Assembly: GCA_029747015.1 (NCBI GenBank)
Contig: JAKOGI010002230.1
Location: forward strand, 1-64,000
DNA from: Carnegiea gigantea
Lineage: Eukaryota > Streptophyta > Magnoliopsida > Caryophyllales > Cactaceae
Direction of reading: 5' to 3'
DNA length: 64,000 nt
Part shown: positions 47,197-58,793 of the stretch, piece by piece
How positions within the stretch are numbered: position 1 is the first letter of the stretch
How the letters are laid out: the number at the start of each line of letters is the position of its first letter
Position numbers and translations under genes: made by a program
The notes under the pieces: generated by a model
Seen by the model: only the letters and a program-made list of their open reading frames with translations
What the model was told of the DNA's origin: nothing
The model's database searches: none

Positions 47197-48009
47197 TTAT
47201 TCAGATGTAAGTGGATTAGAGATTATAATAGGTAAGGTCTCATCATCCTGTAAATAAGCATACTTAAGATTTTCAGGTAATAGTTTTAGTTCTAGCTTAG
47301 GGGGTGAAATGCGAGAGGGTAGCATCTTCGCGTGATTTTCAGGCAATTCTAACTTTCTAGGCCTGTCAACTGTACGCAATTGCAATAAAGACTCTATGCT
47401 ACCCACTAACTCATCATTAATATGGTAAGGCACATTATGAAACATAAACTGATCTAGCCCTTGAGTAAGTACAGTTAATAATTCATCATCATTAGACAGT
47501 TTATAAACATCTTGGGACAGTTCATCACTCACATCAAGTGCACACAAATAATTCACATCAGCAGAAAATCTCATAGTCTCAAAAATATTGAACTTAATGA
47601 TTTCACCATCAAATTCCATAGTTAGTGTTCCTGCATGCACATCCATTTTTATCCTAGATGTTTTAAGAAATAGTCTACCAAATAATATGGGAACATCATG
47701 GCATGCATCACCCATGTCCAATACATAAAAGTCAGTAGGAAAAACAAGCTCTTTGACTTGGACTAAGACATGTTCTAAAACTCCATCTGGGTATGCATTA
47801 CTCCTATCAGATAGCTGAATGATTAAATCAGTTTTCTTTAACTCTTTTAAGTGTAGCCTATCATAAATGGACCTAGGCATCACATTAATGGAAGCTCCTA
47901 AATCAAGCATGGCTCTATCAAAGGAGAGGTTTTCAATTTTACAAGGAATAAAGAATACACCTGGGTCCTTACATTTAGGGGGAAGCTTCTTTTGGAAAAT
48001 AGCATACAC
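47197..48009 (-). pseudogene. Athila retropepsin-type protease region
   Basis: A 270-codon open frame. IPCKIENLSFDRAMLDLGAS holds the D-x-G-A core with leucine between D and G, as is usual for plant gypsy elements of this lineage. The partner region PILFGRLFLKTSRIKMDVHA and LTMEFDGEIIKFNIFE follow. The C-terminal part (about residues 150-270) is the protease-RT linker, ending before the RT frame at 47037 with stops between. This is the longest preserved frame in the element. Confidence 0.85.
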
Positions 48010-48440
48010 TTGGCATAACGAGGCACCTGCTTTATGGCATCTAGGAGAGGAATGTTGATTTCTAGCTTCCTAAATGTTTCTAAGATTTATTGATTTACCT
48101 CATCTACCTTAGGGGTTTTCCCTCCCAGTCTACTAGGAAAAGGTGGTAATGGCTTTTAAGGTTCCTTCTTATCCTCCCCTAATTCCTTAACATTAGAGGT
48201 GATGTCTTAGTCTTGGTTAGGTTCAGGTTTGTTTACCTCTATTTCATGCTCTACCTCTCTATTCTTTCTAGATTCCTTCAACTCTTTTCCACTTCTAAGT
48301 GTCATGGTACTCGCATTTTCCTTTGGGTTTTGGAATGGTTGAGATGGTAACCTATCTTATATTTGGGTCTGGAGGTTGCTAACTATGGTATTAGTGGTAG
48401 TCTGTCTCTCTTGGACCTCTTTAAGAGTCATCTCCATATT

Positions 48441-49621
48441 CTAAAACCTAGTATCAATCTCTTTTTTCTTGTCATCCATCTTTTTTATGACTTGTTCTAA
48501 AAGAAAATTTGTTCTATCCTGAGCAGTTGGTTGGCGTGCTGGTTGGTCAAAACCTGGGGGGTTACTCCTAGGTCCATACCTAAGGTTAGGGTGCTCTCTC
48601 CATCTGTCATTATAAGTGTTGGAGTAGGGGTCATACTTCCTTTGGCCTTGGTTAGAAAACATTACATTCACATCACCCCCTTAAAGTGTAGGGCACGCAT
48701 CAGTAGCATGTCCCTCTAAACAGTAAATACCGCACACCGCTGCTTTCTGAACTCCTCCAATGATGAGTTTGTTCATCATAGCAGTGATCTGAGACAACTG
48801 GGTCTCTACAGATGGACCTAAGCTAAGCTTATTAATCTTCCTAAATTGGGGTTTCCTAATTCCAAATTGTTGAGTGTTTTGTACCATGATATTAAATAAT
48901 TCCGTAACTTAAGCTGAAGCCTCATTAACCAAAGCCCTCCACTAGCAGCATCCACCATATTTCTATCTATAGGTAATAAACCTTCATAGAAATATTGAAT
49001 CAGTAATTGTTTAGAAATTTGGTGTTGAGGACAACTAGCAAATAATTTATTAAAATATTCCCAATACTCATGAAAAGTTTCCCCATTCATTTGTTTCATT
49101 CCACAAATTTCTTTTCTAATGGATCGAATTCTAGATGCGGGGAAATTTTTTTCTAACAATGCTTTATGAACTTAGGTCCATGTAGTGAATGCTGCAGGGG
49201 GTAAATAATATAATCAGTCTTTGCCCTTATCCTGAAGTGAAAAAGGAAAGGCCCTCAATCTAATTTGGTTCTGAGTGATACCCTCAGGTTGCATGGTTGA
49301 ACATGTAATAATGAACTCATTAATATGACGATGTGGATCCTCACCAGGCAATCTATGAAACTTAGGCAGTAGATTTAAAAATTCAGAGTTCAATTTCAGT
49401 GGTCGGTCTAATACAGGATAAGTAATAGATAAAGGGTGAGTTTCCAAATTAGGTACAACAAGTTCACGTAAAGTAGCCATCTCAACTTTAAGAATTTCAC
49501 AACTTACCGATTCAGAACTTACAGATTCCAAATCACTTACTTTACTTTCAGACACCTGAAACATATGTTCCTTTTCTTCTTCGATCATACGACCACTCCT
49601 TGATGTCATAAACCAAAACAA
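48441..49621 (-). pseudogene. Athila gag (degenerate)
   Basis: The 49621-49214 frame holds FLNLLPKFHRLPGEDPHRHI and RLRAFPFSLQDKGKD, a gypsy gag core. It continues in 49159-48818 with KNFPASRIRSIRKEICGMKQ, YWEYFNKLFASCPQHQIS and LIQYFYEGL. The next frame (48887-48681) carries QLSQITAMMNKL and a knuckle of the C-x3-C-x3-H-x4-C form (CGIYCLEGHATDAC). 48671-48441 is the proline/asparagine-rich end. Stops fall near 49211 and 48900, and frames change. Gag would form the particle. Confidence 0.85.
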
Positions 49622-49697
49622 CCTATAAAAATAGAATACTAGAGTTAAAACAACTCAATAAAAGTACTAAATAGAAGCAAACTAACGATTTTATTCT

Positions 49698-49720
49698 CTT
49701 TCTCCAGCAACGCTAAAATT
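49698..49720 (-). other. Primer-binding site of the Athila element
   Basis: AATTTTAGCGTTGCTGGAGA on the minus strand adjoins the 5' LTR and resembles the gypsy primer site TGGCGCCGTTGCCGGGGA with changes. Confidence 0.6.
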
Positions 49721-52045
49721 TGTAAAACTTGTTGTAGAGCTACAAATTTAACCACGACTTTGATTTATAAATAAAATTTATAGTATAGGAAAGTCGGGAT
49801 CGATCCCACGAGGAAAGATTATGATAATAGCTAGTTTAAATCTAAGTAAATTTACTACTCTAATTTATTTTACTTTCTCTTTATATTACTAAAACAAAAC
49901 AAATCAAATTAAACAAGTAAAAATTTGGAAAAACTACTTAATATTGTCCCTAAATATTCTAAATTTAATTCTAGAAATAAAATAGTAAATAAGTATCCTC
50001 AGTATTCCGAAAAAATAAAAATAGAAATAATCATACAATATTAGACTGAAAATTAAAACAAAAAATAACAAACAAAAAATTAATATTAAAAATCACAGAA
50101 AGTAATCTAAATTAATATTCTGCAAATTTATAACTTTATATCTCCAAAATTATAAGTAATTAAGTTTAGAAAAATTAAAACAGAAAATTAACCACAGAAA
50201 ATTAAAATAGAAAATAAAATATGAAATTAGAGAAATAATAGACTGCACTAATAACAAAAATTAAAAAAATACCCAGATTTTAGAATATAATTTACTTAAT
50301 AAAACCCTAAAAACATGAAATAAAAATTTAAAATGTAATTTTCAGATTTATTAAAATAAAAACCTGCACGTATTCAATTCACAAAATAAGTCTGAAAAAT
50401 TATCAAATAATTTTCAAAAATTTTGAAATTAAATAGCACAAATTAGAATAATTTCTAAACCATAAAATGGAATAAAACATCAAAAAATGCAAAAGGAACT
50501 ATTTTTAACCTAATTTCTAACAAACCGGTAAATAAATTGCAATAATAGAATAGAAAATAAATCTCAAAATTACAATTACACTAAAATTCAAAATCTAACT
50601 AATGTAATATCTCTAAGGCAGTCCTAAAAAACTACTCTTTGGGGGGGGGAATGTAATTTATATTAAAGCTTATAAATGGAAGAATTAAAATTGACAAACT
50701 AGAGAAATTAACTAAATAGCAAGGAATAATTATAAACGATACCAAATTTATTAAACATACTTAGCATAATCTATATCGACCATGCAAATTAATATTTATC
50801 ATCAACACACAAATTAATTTATCCATGAGTTAGATTGTAGAAGACATCTACTAGTGGTTCTTCACCGTTTTTCATATATTATAGTTTATTTAGGTCCAGC
50901 CCTAATATAAACCCTACTAGTTTTGATAACCCTAACACCAGTATAAGAATTTAATCAAACCAGAGCATTAGGTTTTAGAAAAACACCGTCTAATGCCTTG
51001 TAATCAATTTACTAGCAAATTTATTTAACAAAGATCTATAATGATTACCTAATTAAAAGAGATGGGTTTGAGCCATCCATGATTAATAAAAGTGATACTT
51101 ATGCCTAAAAGACGATAATGTTTACGCATTAAAGTCTTTTAAATTATCATATGAATTCGTATTAAACTAATTAACATGTATTCTAATTAATCTAACGTGA
51201 GTATCATAAACGATAAATACTAATCGTTATAGAATCATGAATAAAAATCAACTAGACAATAAAGTATAAAACTTGTTTCAAAATAATTAATCTAGTATGG
51301 TTTCAAATAGATTATACTAAGTACAAGCAAATTACTCACTCATATTAAAAAAAAATTACATGAATTACCCAGATAAATTATGTTTAAAACTAAACTAATA
51401 AAATAAAAGAGGGAAACAAAAAAGGAACAATTTTACTTGCATAATATTATGCTAGCTGACATGAGTGATATGCTGATGATGGTGATCATCGATGGTGATG
51501 ATGGACGTGAGAGACTAGGTGTTGGGATGTTTGTGATATATGATGAAGGTGTGAGATGCTGTGTTGAGTGAGATGAGGAGGTTGAAGAAGGGGTCTGATG
51601 ATGAGGTGAGGCGTGAGGGTTGGATTGTGACATGATGGTGATGAAGCTGTTCTGATGATGACAGCCGCTGAGAGATTAAGCGTGAGAGATGTCTCTCACA
51701 AAGGCAGGAGGTATTTTTTCATTTATAATATTATTCTACGAGGGTTTTTTTTTTTTGGGACTCCTTTTCTTCCAAGTCTTCTAGTTTCTCTTCAATTAGG
51801 AGCACTAATTTTGTAACCTTAGCCTAAATAAATAATTATGGAAATAATATTTTTCCATAAATCATTATTTTTGGATCGGCTTGATAACTTAGCGTATAAA
51901 ATCCGAACTTCGACGTCTTCTCTTCTCCTCTTTATTTTATTAACCCTTTACCTAAAAAATATATAAAATAAAGTAAATTAGATGAAATAATATATATAAT
52001 ATAATCAAAATATTTATTAAAACAATGCATGATTTATGATTAACA
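49721..52045 (-). repeat. 5' LTR of the Athila element
   Basis: Starts TGTAAAACTTGTTG and ends TTATGATTAACA (plus coordinates), followed by CAGCT. It aligns with 40761-43097; small indels and scattered substitutions are visible. The 51433-51633 frame is LTR sequence. Confidence 0.9.
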
Positions 52046-52377
52046 CAGCTATTGAAGCATGTAAAGGGATTATATGGATAAGAAATTTCCTACTCGAGCT
52101 GGGCTATGAGCAAGACAAATATGTGCTGTGGTATGATAGCCAATGTTTTATACATTTAGCCAAGAACTCTGCTTACCACTCCCATTTAAAACATATTGAT
52201 GTTCGCTATCACTAGATATAGGAAGTGTTGGAAGATAGGCTCCTATAACTTGAGAAAGTCCACAATGATGAAAATTGGTCGGACATGATGTTCAAGGTGC
52301 TACCAATCAAGAAGTTTGAAAATTGTTGTATAGGTGCTAGTGTAGTGTACCCCAATTAGGTTAGGAAGGGGGAGAAC
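52046..52377 (+). pseudogene. Copia element B RNase H, C-terminal part, and polypurine tract
   Basis: Continues the frame cut at 40760: TAIEACKGIIWIRNFLLELG, YVLWYDSQCFIHLAKNSAYH and HIDVRYH, the end of copia RNase H. Stops follow at about 52215. The purine tract AGGAAGGGGGAGAAC ends at 52377, directly before the 3' LTR. Confidence 0.85.
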
Positions 52378-52990
52378 TATTAGGATTCCTTTCTTAATCG
52401 ATGGGAATTGTCAACAATAAAAAGGAGAGGGAAAAAAACAGTCAAAAAGAAGAGGGAGAGAGAGAAAGAGAAAACGAGAGAAATAAAGACATGAAAAAGA
52501 AAATGGAGGAAACGTTCAAAGCTTTTTTTTTGGAATTAACAAGAGTGATGGATTGTTTTAGGAGTAAATTTTTCCATGGTAAAAAACTTCCCTAAACTTC
52601 TATAAATGAAGGCATCATTTACATTTGAAAACAACAGCAAATACAACCAAGTGAGAGAAATGTTTGAGAGCTAACCACCTAGAATTGGTGAGGATGTTCC
52701 ACCAGAATTAGGCGAGAGTCATCTTTTGTATACCATCCAAGTAGGTGAGAGATTGGGTGTATATCCTCTAAATTGTGTAGAGGAATTACATTTGTAATCC
52801 TACTATAAAATAGTAGAAGTATGTTTGGACTAATGGTCCCATGATTTTTACCTTCATTTTGGAGGGTTTTTTTCCACTTAAAATTCGTGTGTTCCCATCT
52901 ATAATATTAATTTATTTTTAATTACTTATCTTAACTGCACAAAGAGGAAAAAGAGTTAGCTTCTACATTAATAACCCGCCTTTTCCAACA
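52378..52990 (+). repeat. 3' LTR of copia element B
   Basis: Begins TATTAGGATTCC (TG changed to TA) and ends TTTTCCAACA, then GTAGT. It carries a single copy of the TATA-containing unit (CTATAAATGAAGG). The 52401-52595 frame is LTR sequence. Confidence 0.9.
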
Positions 52991-53154
52991 GTAGTCCTCA
53001 TATTTATTGCACAAGGTATAGAGCCGTGTTTACATCATGCACACTTCAGACCTAATGGACATTCTTGTGAGAGAGCATGTTAGAGTGTAAAGCAAATTCC
53101 TGGACCTTCAATCATAAGTTAAGGCATTTGGTTGAAATAGTTAGCATGCCTTTG

Positions 53155-53340
53155 GAGGTGGCAATCGGGTTGGGTACGGGTCGCAATGGGTTATCTTAAA
53201 TATCAAGTCAAGTTGAAATCAAGTTCACACATTCGTTTCGGGTAACCCTTGAGTATTGAATATTATCGGGCCATAAGGGTTCAGTTTGAGTCATTTTAAG
53301 TTTAGATAGAATCAATGGTGGATCCAAGGATTTGGAGTAA
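53155..53340. mobile_element. hAT-like MITE fragment (one end only)
   Basis: GGAGGTGGCAATCGGGTTGG with GGTACGGGT after it resembles the GGTGGCAA ends of plant hAT MITEs. No matching inverse end lies before the next element, so it is truncated or coincidental. Confidence 0.35.
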
Positions 53341-53377
53341 CGCGGTCCATTTATTAATCGCATTACCATATGCAGGT

Positions 53378-55619
53378 CCTGCTCTTTTCATGGGTATATT
53401 GCAGGTGTGGAATGAAAAGGAGTGAGAAGAAGTGGGTGGGTGTGGGTAGGAATAGTTTGTTGTATGTGGGGGTGGGAAAGAGTAGGAAGGAGTGAAATAG
53501 AGTGGGAGTGTTGATATTAGTTATGTCAGCGACTTGTGTAACATAATAATAATTATTAATAATAATTACAACAATAATAATTATTAATTGATAACAAAAA
53601 TAATAATTAATAAAAATAACTATTAATATTAAGAATAACAACTAAGAATAATAATTACAATAATAATTCTTACTAACAATAATAATTGTTAATATTAATA
53701 ATTCTATTTATTATTAGAATTCTATTTATTGTAATTATTATTATAAATGATTACATGCAATAATTATTACCATTAATATTAATAATGATAATTATTAGTA
53801 GTATTAATAATAAGAAGAATAATAGTAATTAATACTGATATTGAACAATAATAAAAATTAATAATTACTAATGTTAATAACAATTAATAATTGTAAAAAT
53901 TATAACCAATATTATTAAGAATAATAATTATTATCATTATCAACAGAAATTAGTTAATTAAGTAATAACAATTCATAATAATTATTATTATTTAGATTTA
54001 AAATAATAAAAATAATCTTATTATTAATTAGTAATTAATATTAATACTACTCAATAATTAATAATAATAATGATATTAATTAATTAATTAATAATAAAAA
54101 GTAATACTGATTGATTAGTTATAATTTTTAATAATAATAATAATTAATAATAATAATTACAATAAGAATTATTATTAATACTAATAATAATCATAATAAT
54201 TGTTAATATTAATAATAATTATTAATGTTAATGTCAGTGGAAATAATTATTATTAATTAATAATATTAACAATTATTATTGCTATACTTATTTTTATTGT
54301 AATATTGTTAATGAATATTAGTAATAATTACAATAGAGATTATTATTAATATTACTAATAATTATTATCATTACTAGTAATAATAATAATTAACATTAAT
54401 GTTAACAATAACAAAAATAACCAATTAATTATATTAATAATAGTTCATAATTAAAACAATTCGAATTAATAATAGTTAGAAGAAGAAGAATAATATTAAT
54501 TATTATTAAAAATAATAAATAATATTAGTAATTAATATTAATAAATATTATTTAATAATTATTTAATTGGTTAAGTATTAATAATATCTATTATGACAAC
54601 AAATGATTACAATTAATCTTATTGTTAATTAATATAATTATTTAATTGGTTAAGTATTAATAATATCTATTATCACAAAAAAAGATTACAATTAATCTTA
54701 TTGTTAATTAATATAATTATTAAGAATAATGAATAATAATTAATAATCATTGTTGTAACAATAGTAATTATTGGTTAACAGTAAAAATAATAATAAATCA
54801 TAATGATACTTATTAATGACAATAATAACTAAAAATAATAATTACCATAGTAATTATTAATAACAATAATAGTAATCATATTAATTGTTAATATTAATAA
54901 TGATTCTTAACTTTAACATTAACATTAATATTAATAATTATTAGTACTTAATAATAATTATTATTATAATTGTATTCATAATAATAATAATAATAATTAT
55001 TATTATTGAAAATCTGTAATAATTGCAATAATAATTGCTATTGGTATTGATAATAATTAATATCATTGTTAATAATAGTAATAATTAATATTAATATTAA
55101 TAGGAATAAATTACATAAGAATAATATGATCCTATTACTAATATTAATACTAATAAAAATAATAATTAAGAATATTAAGAATATAATAATAAATATTTAT
55201 ATTAATATTAATAATAATTAATAATAATTAATATTAAAAATTATTATTTAATTGAACATTAATAATAATGATTAATAATTATTATTGCTCTTTATATTTA
55301 AAATAATTACTTTTAATATTATTATCAATTAATAGTAATTATTAATAATTAATAATTAATATAGCAATCATAACGATAATTAATTAACAATAAAAATAAT
55401 AATTAATCATAATAATATTAATTAATATTAGTATTAAAAATAATAATTTACAATAGTAATTACAATGATAATCCTTATTGATATTAATAATAAAAATCGT
55501 AATAAAATGGGTGGGAATGTGTAGGAGTGGGAAGGAGAGATATCTATTTCAAGGAGTGGAAATGAGTGAGAAGGAGTGAGAAGGAGTGGAATGAAATTAT
55601 ATACCCATGAAAAGAATAG
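53378..55619. mobile_element. Inverted-repeat element filled with about 2 kb of AAT repeat
   Basis: CTCTTTTCATGGGTATAT at the left (about 53382-53399) is mirrored by ATATACCCATGAAAAGAAT at the right (about 55599-55617). Sub-terminal purine-rich sequence with GGAATG and GGAGTGAGAAGGAGTG motifs occurs inside both ends. Both are on the plus strand in the same sense, so the sub-terminal parts are not themselves inverted. Everything between is degenerate AAT/ATT sequence. The terminal symmetry suggests a MITE whose core expanded. No target duplication was confirmed. Confidence 0.5.
53525..55505. repeat. Degenerate (AAT/ATT)n tract of about 2 kb
   Basis: Nearly every triplet is AAT, ATT, TAA or a single-base variant over almost 2 kb. 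GC content is extremely low. Phase slips and purine/pyrimidine alternation of TTAATAATTATT type create many short palindromes. At about 54540-54720, a unit of roughly 90 bp (TTAATTGGTTAAGTATTAAT, then TATCTATTAT) is duplicated. Confidence 0.9.
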
Positions 55620-55624
55620 GGCGG

Positions 55625-55889
55625 CATTACACTACAACAAAAACCAAAAAGGTGAAACTGAAATCATACAATACAATAATTTGACACTTGAGTCCCTTTG
55701 CCTTTTTTATCTTTTCAAGTATCGTAAAATCAAATAAATCGATTCATATTTTTCAACTTAGATAACAAATTTTTAAGCTTTTTGGCAATACATTATATTA
55801 AAAAATACGGTAAGCATGACAAAACGAAGGCAAAAAGTCAATTAAATAAGCTTGTTACACATTTATTCTCAATTGATGACTCACTGCAA
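55625..55889. other. Spacer, nothing recognised
   Basis: AT-rich sequence between the AAT element and the Tat LTR; no frame or repeat of note. The left end of the Tat LTR may lie in it. Confidence 0.4.
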
Positions 55890-56474
55890 CTTAGATAAAG
55901 ATAACCTCATGTCTAGGAAGAGACAAAAAGAAATAAATTATGCGCTTTTGAGTTTTCTTCGTGCTCAAGTGATTGAGAAAGAGACAGAAACAAGGTAATA
56001 GGTATTTTCTTTTGATCCAGAAAATATGATTTCCTGGGTGGGCCCACATATTCCTAATCATGGGCCAAGCCCAGTCAGGCACAGCAGGCCTCGACGGGAT
56101 CCTTGGGGCCTTATTCAGGGGGCCCAAGGGTGAAAATTGATTGACAGCCCATTAAGAGCACCCCCAGAGTGAAATTACCGTTTTAGCATTCGCTACAAGG
56201 GTTATAAATACCCACCTACCTACCTCGAAAAAGGGATGGACTCTTTGGCATATTTTCCTATTCTCTACATACTGTCTTTTACTCCTTGGTCTTTTACCGG
56301 GACCTTCCTTTGACTTAACCGTTGAAAAGGTGTTCTCCGTACCGCAGCCTGGGGCGCTTTTTTGGCAGGCCCAATACTCGCGGAGACGACTGCTAGCTGA
56401 TCCGCACGTGCCATCACGTAAGCCCGCTCTCTCACCCCACGTTATCCTCAATAACATAAGAAATTCCTAAAACA
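55890..56474 (+). repeat. 5' LTR of the Tat element (left end uncertain)
   Basis: The right end CCTAAAACA (56474) is set by the adjacent primer site. GGGTTATAAATACCC near 56200 is a strong TATA box. The start cannot be determined without the 3' LTR; it lies somewhere between about 55890 and 56145. Minus-strand frames in this stretch are not called. Confidence 0.6.
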
Positions 56475-56478
56475 GATT

Positions 56479-56497
56479 TGGCGCCGTCTATGGGGAG
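56479..56497 (+). other. Primer-binding site of the Tat element
   Basis: TGGCGCCGTCTATGGGGA, five bases after the LTR, matches the primer site of many Tat elements (TGGCGCCGTCTGTGGGGA). Confidence 0.8.
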
Positions 56498-56510
56498 AGA
56501 ATAATGAATG

Positions 56511-58274
56511 ATGGTAGTCAGTGAAGTTACATGAGCACGGGTCTGTAGAGACAAGGCAGTCGCAGCTGAAGTCCCGGCAACTCCCGAGGCTCAGGATACC
56601 TCGAAAAGTTCCAGGGCGAACCCCTACTCGGTTGGGCCATACCAGCCCGAACGAGAGTCGTACGTCACGGTGGATGCCCTTAAGAATTTCATGTCCACCA
56701 TGACCAACATCATCATGCTGTAGGTGTCAGAACAAGTAAAGAAGGCGGTGGAAGCCGCAACTTCCACAAGACTCCTTCCTCACTTCAATTACGTGCCTAC
56801 CATGGGTTGTGAGCCCTCTCATAGGCACGTCCTCGTTACGTCGCATCGCCACAACAATGGAATGAGAGAGGCCGCTCACTCAGAAAAAACGGCCGATTGC
56901 GGTGAGATAACTGTGGCTGGTCTATCAGGCAGATGCCCTACAGAGCCACCGCCCGAGCTAGGGACAGCAGGCAAAGTCAACCACGGTCTTAACATCGTAT
57001 GTGACGCACTCTCGATGAACTGCTTGGTTCGAGGAGAATGAGCAAACCTCAAGACCTCGAGGAGAGGCTGCAGGACGGCGACGGACCCCTAAGCGTCGCC
57101 CCAATCGAGAACGCACTCGCAGTATCCCTAGAGATAGGCACGGTCAGCGCTCTCGCCGAGATGATTAGACTCCGCCCAGATGCCTGAGGGTTGGTCTTGC
57201 CCAAAGGAGTACATCGGTGATGGAAGTAGAGAGGTGCCCGGAAACTCCTATTAAAGTTTATGGTGCGATCGCTGCACGGGGTTCATCCCTTTCTCTACCC
57301 CATTTACGGGAGAGATCATCAACGTCCCACGCTACTTGGAAGTGAAGATGCTCACTGTAGACTATACGATAGGGCTACAAATCCAGAAGAGCACCTGGGG
57401 TGTACAAGCCATAGATGTACATCCAGGACATGGATGATGCGGCGTACTGTCGATACTTCCCTGCTACCCTGGAAGGGGTAGCACAGTCATGGTTCAATGG
57501 CCTAGCAGCGGGAAGCGTCTCTTGCTTCCAAGACTTAGCTGATCGATTTATTAGTCAATTCATCACCAGCCGAAAAGAGAGGCGAACCAGCATCCCCCTG
57601 TGCAAGATTAAGCAGGGGCCGCAGGAGTCCCTGGCAGACTTCGTAAATCGCTTCCACCAAGAGGCGATCCTGATTCCTGACTTAGGGGACGGGGTGGTGT
57701 ACGCCTCATTTTCGAATGGCCTAAAGAGAGGCCAATTCAAGTTCTCTTTGGCTAAGCAAAAGGAGACCACATTAGCAGAGGCACCGAGGAAGGCCGATGA
57801 CTTTATTTGAGCCACAGAGGTCTGCGTGGAAAGCATGGGCACGTCCAAGAAAGTTAAGGTCTCGGTTGACAGAAACGTGGGCGGGGAGATAGGAGGTCGA
57901 AGCTCGAGGTCATCAACCCCCACTTCACCACGGATCTCAGGAGCATCCTTATGGAGGTGAGCGAGCATCCCATGCTGAGAAGACCATCCCGGATGACATC
58001 GCCATCGAAACCCCACAATACGCAAAAGTACTATGAATTCCATGAGCAGAATGGGCACAATACTGCGGAGTGCTGGGAATTGAGAAAGGCCCTTCATGAA
58101 CTGGCCAATAAGGATAGATTGACATCACGCTTCCTTCGAAAAGAACATGAGCCTGCGTGGCCTGAACCTCAAGACAAAGAGTGCTCCACTGAAATAGTAG
58201 CTACCATTGCTGGTGGATATGTGGAAGGCATCACTCAGTTCGCCGGTAATGCTAAACCTCGAGGAGCCCAGTAG
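56511..58274 (+). pseudogene. Tat element gag (degenerate)
   Basis: MVVSEVT starts at 56511, with a TGA soon after and then SYVTVDALKNFMSTMTNIIM. The conserved core sits at 57415-57810: CRYFPATLEGVAQSWFNGLA, DLADRFISQFITSRKERR, IKQGPQESLADFVNRFHQEA and KRGQFKFSLAKQKETTLAEA. The nucleocapsid-like finger follows at about 58025-58110 as YYEFHEQNGHNTAEC; the first cysteine of the usual C-x-F-H form is tyrosine. Stops at 57807 and elsewhere and several frame changes make it a relic. Confidence 0.82.
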
Positions 58275-58299
58275 ATTCTTACGGCCAAGTTGGGGACTC

Positions 58300-58790
58300 A
58301 AGTTACAGTGCCTACAATGGTGTTTGGGGAGGGGGGAAGCCCATACTTTACCTCCCCACACAGTGACCCATTGGTGATGGAGATAAAAGCTGCGAGCGCT
58401 ACTGTACGGAGAATTCTTATTGACACCGGGAGCTCAGTAGACGTCATCACCTAGGATTGCTTGAAGAAACTTAAGTGCCAAGAAAGGAAAATTGTACCCC
58501 TGGTGCATCCTATCTTAGGCTTTGGGGGGCAAGAAGTAAACCCCACAGGGGTGATCCATCTACCATTGAGCTTTGGTGACAAGACCAAGGCAAGGAACCT
58601 CGAGGTAGATTTCATGGTGGTGGACGTCCATTAGGCTTACAATGTCATGTTGGGAAGGCCCACCCTGCATTAGTTAAAGGTCGTCATTGCCTCTTGCCTA
58701 CTTCAGCTTCAGCATAAGGCAGATGATGGCAGCATTGGTAAGTTATAAGGAGACCAGCGGACGGCCCGAGAATGCTACCTAGTAAGCATA
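58300..58790 (+). pseudogene. Tat element protease (active-site motif intact)
   Basis: AASATVRRILIDTGSSVDVI (DTG at 58422) is a complete aspartic-protease core. It is followed by IVPLVHPILGFGGQEVNPTG and VDFMVVDV, then YNVMLGRPTLH. TAG stops replace the tryptophan or similar residues after VIT, after VDVH and before LKVVI. The enzyme would cut the polyprotein. Confidence 0.82.
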
Positions 58791-58793
58791 CTG

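Larger units (their letters stand above)
40761..52045 (-). mobile_element. Athila-lineage Ty3/gypsy element with 2.3-kb LTRs
   Basis: An 11.3-kb element with LTRs 40761-43097 and 49721-52045. Flanks CAGCC and CAGCT are a 5-bp duplication with one change. On the minus strand the order is 5' LTR, primer site, gag, protease, RT, RNase H, integrase, a 1.2-kb non-coding stretch, purine tract, 3' LTR. RT reads VFMDDF with the Athila-type context EVFMDDFTVHGDSFYECL. No envelope-like ORF was found downstream of integrase. All frames have stops or shifts, though each fragment is long, so decay is milder than in copia elements A and B. Confidence 0.92.
30985..52990 (+). mobile_element. Copia element B, itself carrying two gypsy insertions
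   Basis: LTRs are 30985-31754 and 52378-52990; the 5-bp duplication GTAGT lies at 30980-30984 and 52991-52995. It has a tRNA-Met primer site and the purine tract AGGAAGGGGGAGAAC. The internal sequence is gag, protease, pre-integrase | gypsy element 2 | integrase, RT, RNase H start | Athila element | RNase H end. Removing the insertions leaves about 5.4 kb, normal for copia. All frames are broken. Confidence 0.92.
30869..53146 (+). mobile_element. TRIM element split by a 22-kb nested copia insertion
   Basis: The 5' LTR (30869-30933, TCTTAGAGCGTAACC) is followed immediately by the primer site TGGTATTAGAGCC (30934-30946). The 3' LTR (53078-53146) begins TGTTAGAGTGTAAAGC, is preceded by the purine tract TTGTGAGAGAGCA and matches the 5' LTR well. 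Removing copia element B and one GTAGT leaves a compact TRIM of roughly 270 bp. Outer flanks TACTT and TGCCT match at only three of five positions. It has no coding capacity. Confidence 0.75.

Noticed and set aside
53363..53641. 92-codon minus-strand ORF
   Set aside because: Low-complexity translation of the AAT tract and purine-rich edge of the inverted-repeat element.
57555..58361. Minus-strand ORFs of 180 and 78 codons in the Tat gag region
   Set aside because: Shadows of the GC-rich gag frame; they have no domain pattern and no support from splice or start signals, unlike the antisense ORF at 62793-63931.
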